Shown here piece by piece: positions 61,905 to 64,000 of a stretch of DNA of 64,000 bases. Origin of the DNA: Tectiglobus sp965223355 (GTDB lineage: Bacteria; Pseudomonadota; Alphaproteobacteria; Rhizobiales; Hyphomicrobiaceae); NCBI GenBank assembly GCA_965223355.1, contig CBDCWE010000003.1, forward strand, positions 4,340,001-4,404,000, written 5' to 3'. Both the position numbers and the translations under genes were made by a program. The notes below the pieces were generated by a model. It was not told the DNA's origin, searched no databases, and saw only the letters and a list, made by a program, of their open reading frames with translations. Position 1 is the first letter of the stretch, and the number at the start of each line of letters is the position of its first letter.

Positions 61905-63344
61905 ATGCAGGCCTATGATGTGATCGTGATCGGCGCTGGGCCGGGCGGCTATGTGACGGCGATCCGTGCCGCGCAGCTCGGCTTTAGGACTGCGGTCGTC
62001 GAACGTGAGCATCTTGGCGGTATCTGCTTGAACTGGGGCTGCATTCCAACCAAGGCGCTGCTGCGCTCGGCCGAGATCCTGCATTACGCCGAGCACGCCC
62101 AGGACTACGGCCTGGTGTTGGAGGGAACGATCAACGCCGATCCTGCGGCCGTGGTCAAACGCTCGCGGCAAGTGTCGGCTCGCCTCAACGGCGGCGTCGG
62201 ATTTCTGCTCAAGAAAAACAAGGTCGATGTCATCTGGGGCGAAGCGCACATCGAGCGGCCGGGCCAGGTCAGCGTTGCGCAATCGCAAAAACCGGTTGCC
62301 GAACCGCAGAACCCGGTGCCCAAGGGGGTGCTCGGTGCCGGCACGTACCAAGCCAAGCACATTGTCGTTGCCACCGGCGCGCGGCCGCGGGTGCTGCCGG
62401 GCATCGAACCGGACAGCGCGCTGATCTGGACCTATTTCGAGGCGATGGTGCCGACGGTCATACCCAAGTCATTGATCGTGATGGGATCGGGTGCGATCGG
62501 GATCGAGTTTGCGTCGTTTTATCGCACGATGGGCGCGGACGTCACCGTTGTTGAACTGTTGCCGCAGATCCTACCGGCAGAAGACGCCGAGATCGCCGGG
62601 TTGGCGCGCAAGGAGTTTGAAAGGCAGGGCATTCGGATTCTGACCGGCGCCAAGGTGAGTGCGGTCTCCAAGGCGGCCGACAGCGTCACCGCAACCGTCG
62701 AACTGGGTGATGGCAACAGCGAAACGATTTCGGCCGATCGGCTGATTTCAGCCGTTGGTGTGGTCGGCAACATCGAAGGACTGGGTCTTGAGGCGTTGGG
62801 TGTCAAGACGGATCGCGGCTGCATCGTCACCGACGGGCTGGGCCAGACTAACGTCGCCGGCGTTTATGCGATCGGCGATGTTGCCGGCCCGCCGATGCTC
62901 GCCCATAAGGCCGAGCATGAAGGCGTGATCTGTATCGAAGCGATCAAGGGTATGGCCGCCCATCCCCTGGTCAAGACCCGAATCCCGGGCTGCACGTACT
63001 GCCATCCACAGATCGCCTCGGTCGGCCTGACGGAGGCCGCAGCGACGGCGGCCGGTTACGAGATCAAAGTCGGCCGCTTTCCATTCCAAGGCAACGGCAA
63101 GGCGATCGCGCTCGGGGAACCGAACGGACTTATCAAGACGGTGTTCGATGCCGGCACCGGCCAGTTGCTCGGGGCGCACATGATCGGGGCCGAGGTCACC
63201 GAGCTCATCCAGGGCTACGTTGTGGCGATGCAACTCGAGACAACCGAAGACGAACTTATACACACTGTGTTTGCGCATCCAACGTTGTCGGAAATGATGC
63301 ATGAAAGTGTGTTAGATGCTTATGGACGCGTGATTCACATGTGA
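61905..63344 (+). CDS. lpd: Dihydrolipoyl dehydrogenase
   Basis: E3 subunit that reoxidises lipoyl groups of 2-oxoacid dehydrogenase complexes. 479 residues with the FAD motif GAGPGG near 11-16, redox pair GGICLNWGCIPTKALL near 40-55, NAD motif GSGAIGIEFASF, AIGDVAGPPMLAHKA and the catalytic His-Glu in FAHPTLSEMMHE. ATG 61905 has GAGGAG upstream; an in-frame GTG at 61896 is rejected. It lies 1.75 kb after pdhC on the same strand, separated by two lipoprotein genes. Confidence 0.96.
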   Translation: MQAYDVIVIGAGPGGYVTAIRAAQLGFRTAVVEREHLGGICLNWGCIPTKALLRSAEILHYAEHAQDYGLVLEGTINADPAAVVKRSRQVSARLNGGVGFLLKKNKVDVIWGEAHIERPGQVSVAQSQKPVAEPQNPVPKGVLGAGTYQAKHIVVATGARPRVLPGIEPDSALIWTYFEAMVPTVIPKSLIVMGSGAIGIEFASFYRTMGADVTVVELLPQILPAEDAEIAGLARKEFERQGIRILTGAKVSAVSKAADSVTATVELGDGNSETISADRLISAVGVVGNIEGLGLEALGVKTDRGCIVTDGLGQTNVAGVYAIGDVAGPPMLAHKAEHEGVICIEAIKGMAAHPLVKTRIPGCTYCHPQIASVGLTEAAATAAGYEIKVGRFPFQGNGKAIALGEPNGLIKTVFDAGTGQLLGAHMIGAEVTELIQGYVVAMQLETTEDELIHTVFAHPTLSEMMHESVLDAYGRVIHM

Positions 63345-63390
63345 CGTCCGGCGGTCGTTGGCAAACCGGCCGGGCGCGGGCAGGGGACAA

Positions 63391-63645
63391 ATGGATCAAA
63401 AAGCAATCATCGCAATGCTTATCATCGGACTGGCGGCCGGTTATCTGGCGTCTTTACTGATCGGATCGTCCGGCTCGGGGGTGATCAGCTATCTCGTAAG
63501 CGGCGTTCTTGGTGCGTTTGTCGGTGGTTTCCTACTTTCGGCTGGTGGTATCAATCTCGGCATCAAGAACGCGTTTCTGGCGCAGCTCGTGACCGCCACA
63601 ATCGGCGCCATCGTGGTCGTGCTGCTGGCCAGGCTGATCGCCTAA
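63391..63645 (+). CDS. GlsB/YeaQ/YmgE-type small membrane protein (first)
   Basis: 84 residues, almost entirely hydrophobic with three helices separated by Gly (AMLIIGLAAGYLASLLIG, YLVSGVLGAFVGGFLL, LVTATIGAIVVVLLARL). This is the transglycosylase-associated/GlsB fold; family members respond to stress but their role is unclear. ATG 63391 follows GGGGACAA. A second member lies 25 nt downstream. Confidence 0.85.
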   Translation: MDQKAIIAMLIIGLAAGYLASLLIGSSGSGVISYLVSGVLGAFVGGFLLSAGGINLGIKNAFLAQLVTATIGAIVVVLLARLIA

Positions 63646-63670
63646 TCGCGCTGTCGGCGAAGGAGGGTTC

Positions 63671-63937
63671 ATGGAACAGCTGGGGGCCTATGCGCCGTGG
63701 ATTGTCATGGCGGTCAACGGCCTGATCGCCGGCTGGCTGGCCGGTTTGCTGCTCGGCGGCGGCGGACTGATCCGCACCGTTATCGTTGGAATTATTGGCG
63801 CCTTCATTGGCGGCGCGCTGGTGCAAAACGGGTTGTTGAACCTGCCGTTCGATCTCGGCCCCTGGGGCAATCAAATAGCAGTTTCGACCATTGGCGCGTT
63901 ATTGGTCATTATCATCGCGCGCGTCATCGGTCGCTGA
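63671..63937 (+). CDS. GlsB/YeaQ/YmgE-type small membrane protein (second)
   Basis: 88 residues with three hydrophobic helices (IVMAVNGLIAGWLAGLLLG, VIVGIIGAFIGGALV, VSTIGALLVIIIARVIG). GGAGGG lies a few bases before the ATG. Same family as the preceding gene, with clear sequence relation (GAFIGG versus GAFVGG), so it is probably an old tandem duplication. An F2 repeat begins 21 nt after the stop. Confidence 0.85.
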   Translation: MEQLGAYAPWIVMAVNGLIAGWLAGLLLGGGGLIRTVIVGIIGAFIGGALVQNGLLNLPFDLGPWGNQIAVSTIGALLVIIIARVIGR

Positions 63938-63958
63938 GGCCGAGTGCAAGACGCAGGA

Positions 63959-64000
63959 CTAGATCATCGTGCTTTAAGTTGGAACCGCAATAGCGGTTCC
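63959..64000 (+). repeat. F2 element, cut by window end
   Basis: CTAG (63959-63962) and the left arm of hairpin A, loop and start of the right arm. The loop reads AATA instead of TATT although the outer end is in the forward orientation, so the loop is inverted relative to the other forward copies. Confidence 0.85.

Noticed and set aside
1..64000. tRNA or rRNA genes
   Set aside because: No T-loop/anticodon pattern or rRNA-like stretch was noticed by eye on either strand; a tRNAscan-type search would settle it.

Overview
The window is about 64 kb of GC-rich chromosomal DNA from an alphaproteobacterium. The gene orders clpS-clpA-HIT and eno-ftsB-pdhA-pdhB-pdhC-lpd, an E1-beta subunit that carries its own lipoyl domain, a PutA without the DNA-binding domain, and the style of the intergenic palindromes all fit this class and most resemble Hyphomicrobiales-type genomes; this placement is an inference. 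No rRNA, tRNA, phage or CRISPR locus was seen. Most of the window is housekeeping and nutrient-scavenging genes.

Layout. 1-9.1 kb: end of a J-domain gene, a D,D-carboxypeptidase with a SPOR domain, clpS-clpA, a HIT protein, a lytic transglycosylase and ispG. 9.5-19.4 kb: an amide and peptide scavenging block (serine hydrolase, amidase, a complete dipeptide-type ABC importer and an M20 peptidase). 19.5-25.6 kb: NfeD and SPFH membrane proteins, ferrochelatase, a CHAD protein and the thiS-thiG-thiE cluster. 26-29.3 kb: a divergent L-idonate/gluconate dehydrogenase pair and an AbrB-type membrane protein. 29.7-37 kb: an accessory-looking stretch with a DUF1194 protein, a creatininase-family amidohydrolase, a strong homologue of the DMSP lyase DddP, an M29-like protein with a cysteine-rich tail and a beta-propeller (BNR) protein. 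37.5-45 kb: a VWA protein, putA, panC and parE. 45.4-54 kb: a Sel1-like protein, two divergent orphan TRAP-type binding proteins (TAXI and DctP), thrS, an acyltransferase, queF with a queuosine-precursor transporter, and a small protein. 54.2-64 kb: eno, ftsB, the pyruvate dehydrogenase genes, two related small lipoproteins, lpd and two GlsB/YeaQ-type membrane proteins.

The most unusual content is intergenic. One repeat family (F2, about 139 bp when complete) has at least nine copies plus fragments. It is two long hairpins separated by a 14-nt spacer and bounded by CTAG at both ends, with weak terminal inverted repeats, so it looks like a miniature transposable element. At parE, the creatininase gene and the ftsB-like gene the TAG stop codon is part of the terminal CTAG. 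One copy carries a paired substitution that keeps the stem, and several copies show arm or loop inversions. A second family (F1, about 150 bp, five hairpins in a row) has four copies and three of them touch or lie beside F2. Other items worth a look are the DddP homologue, the pair of paralogous two-cysteine lipoproteins between pdhC and lpd, a perfect 23-bp palindrome at 60985-61033, a large imperfect palindrome at 36472-36563 and several short tandem repeats beside gene ends.
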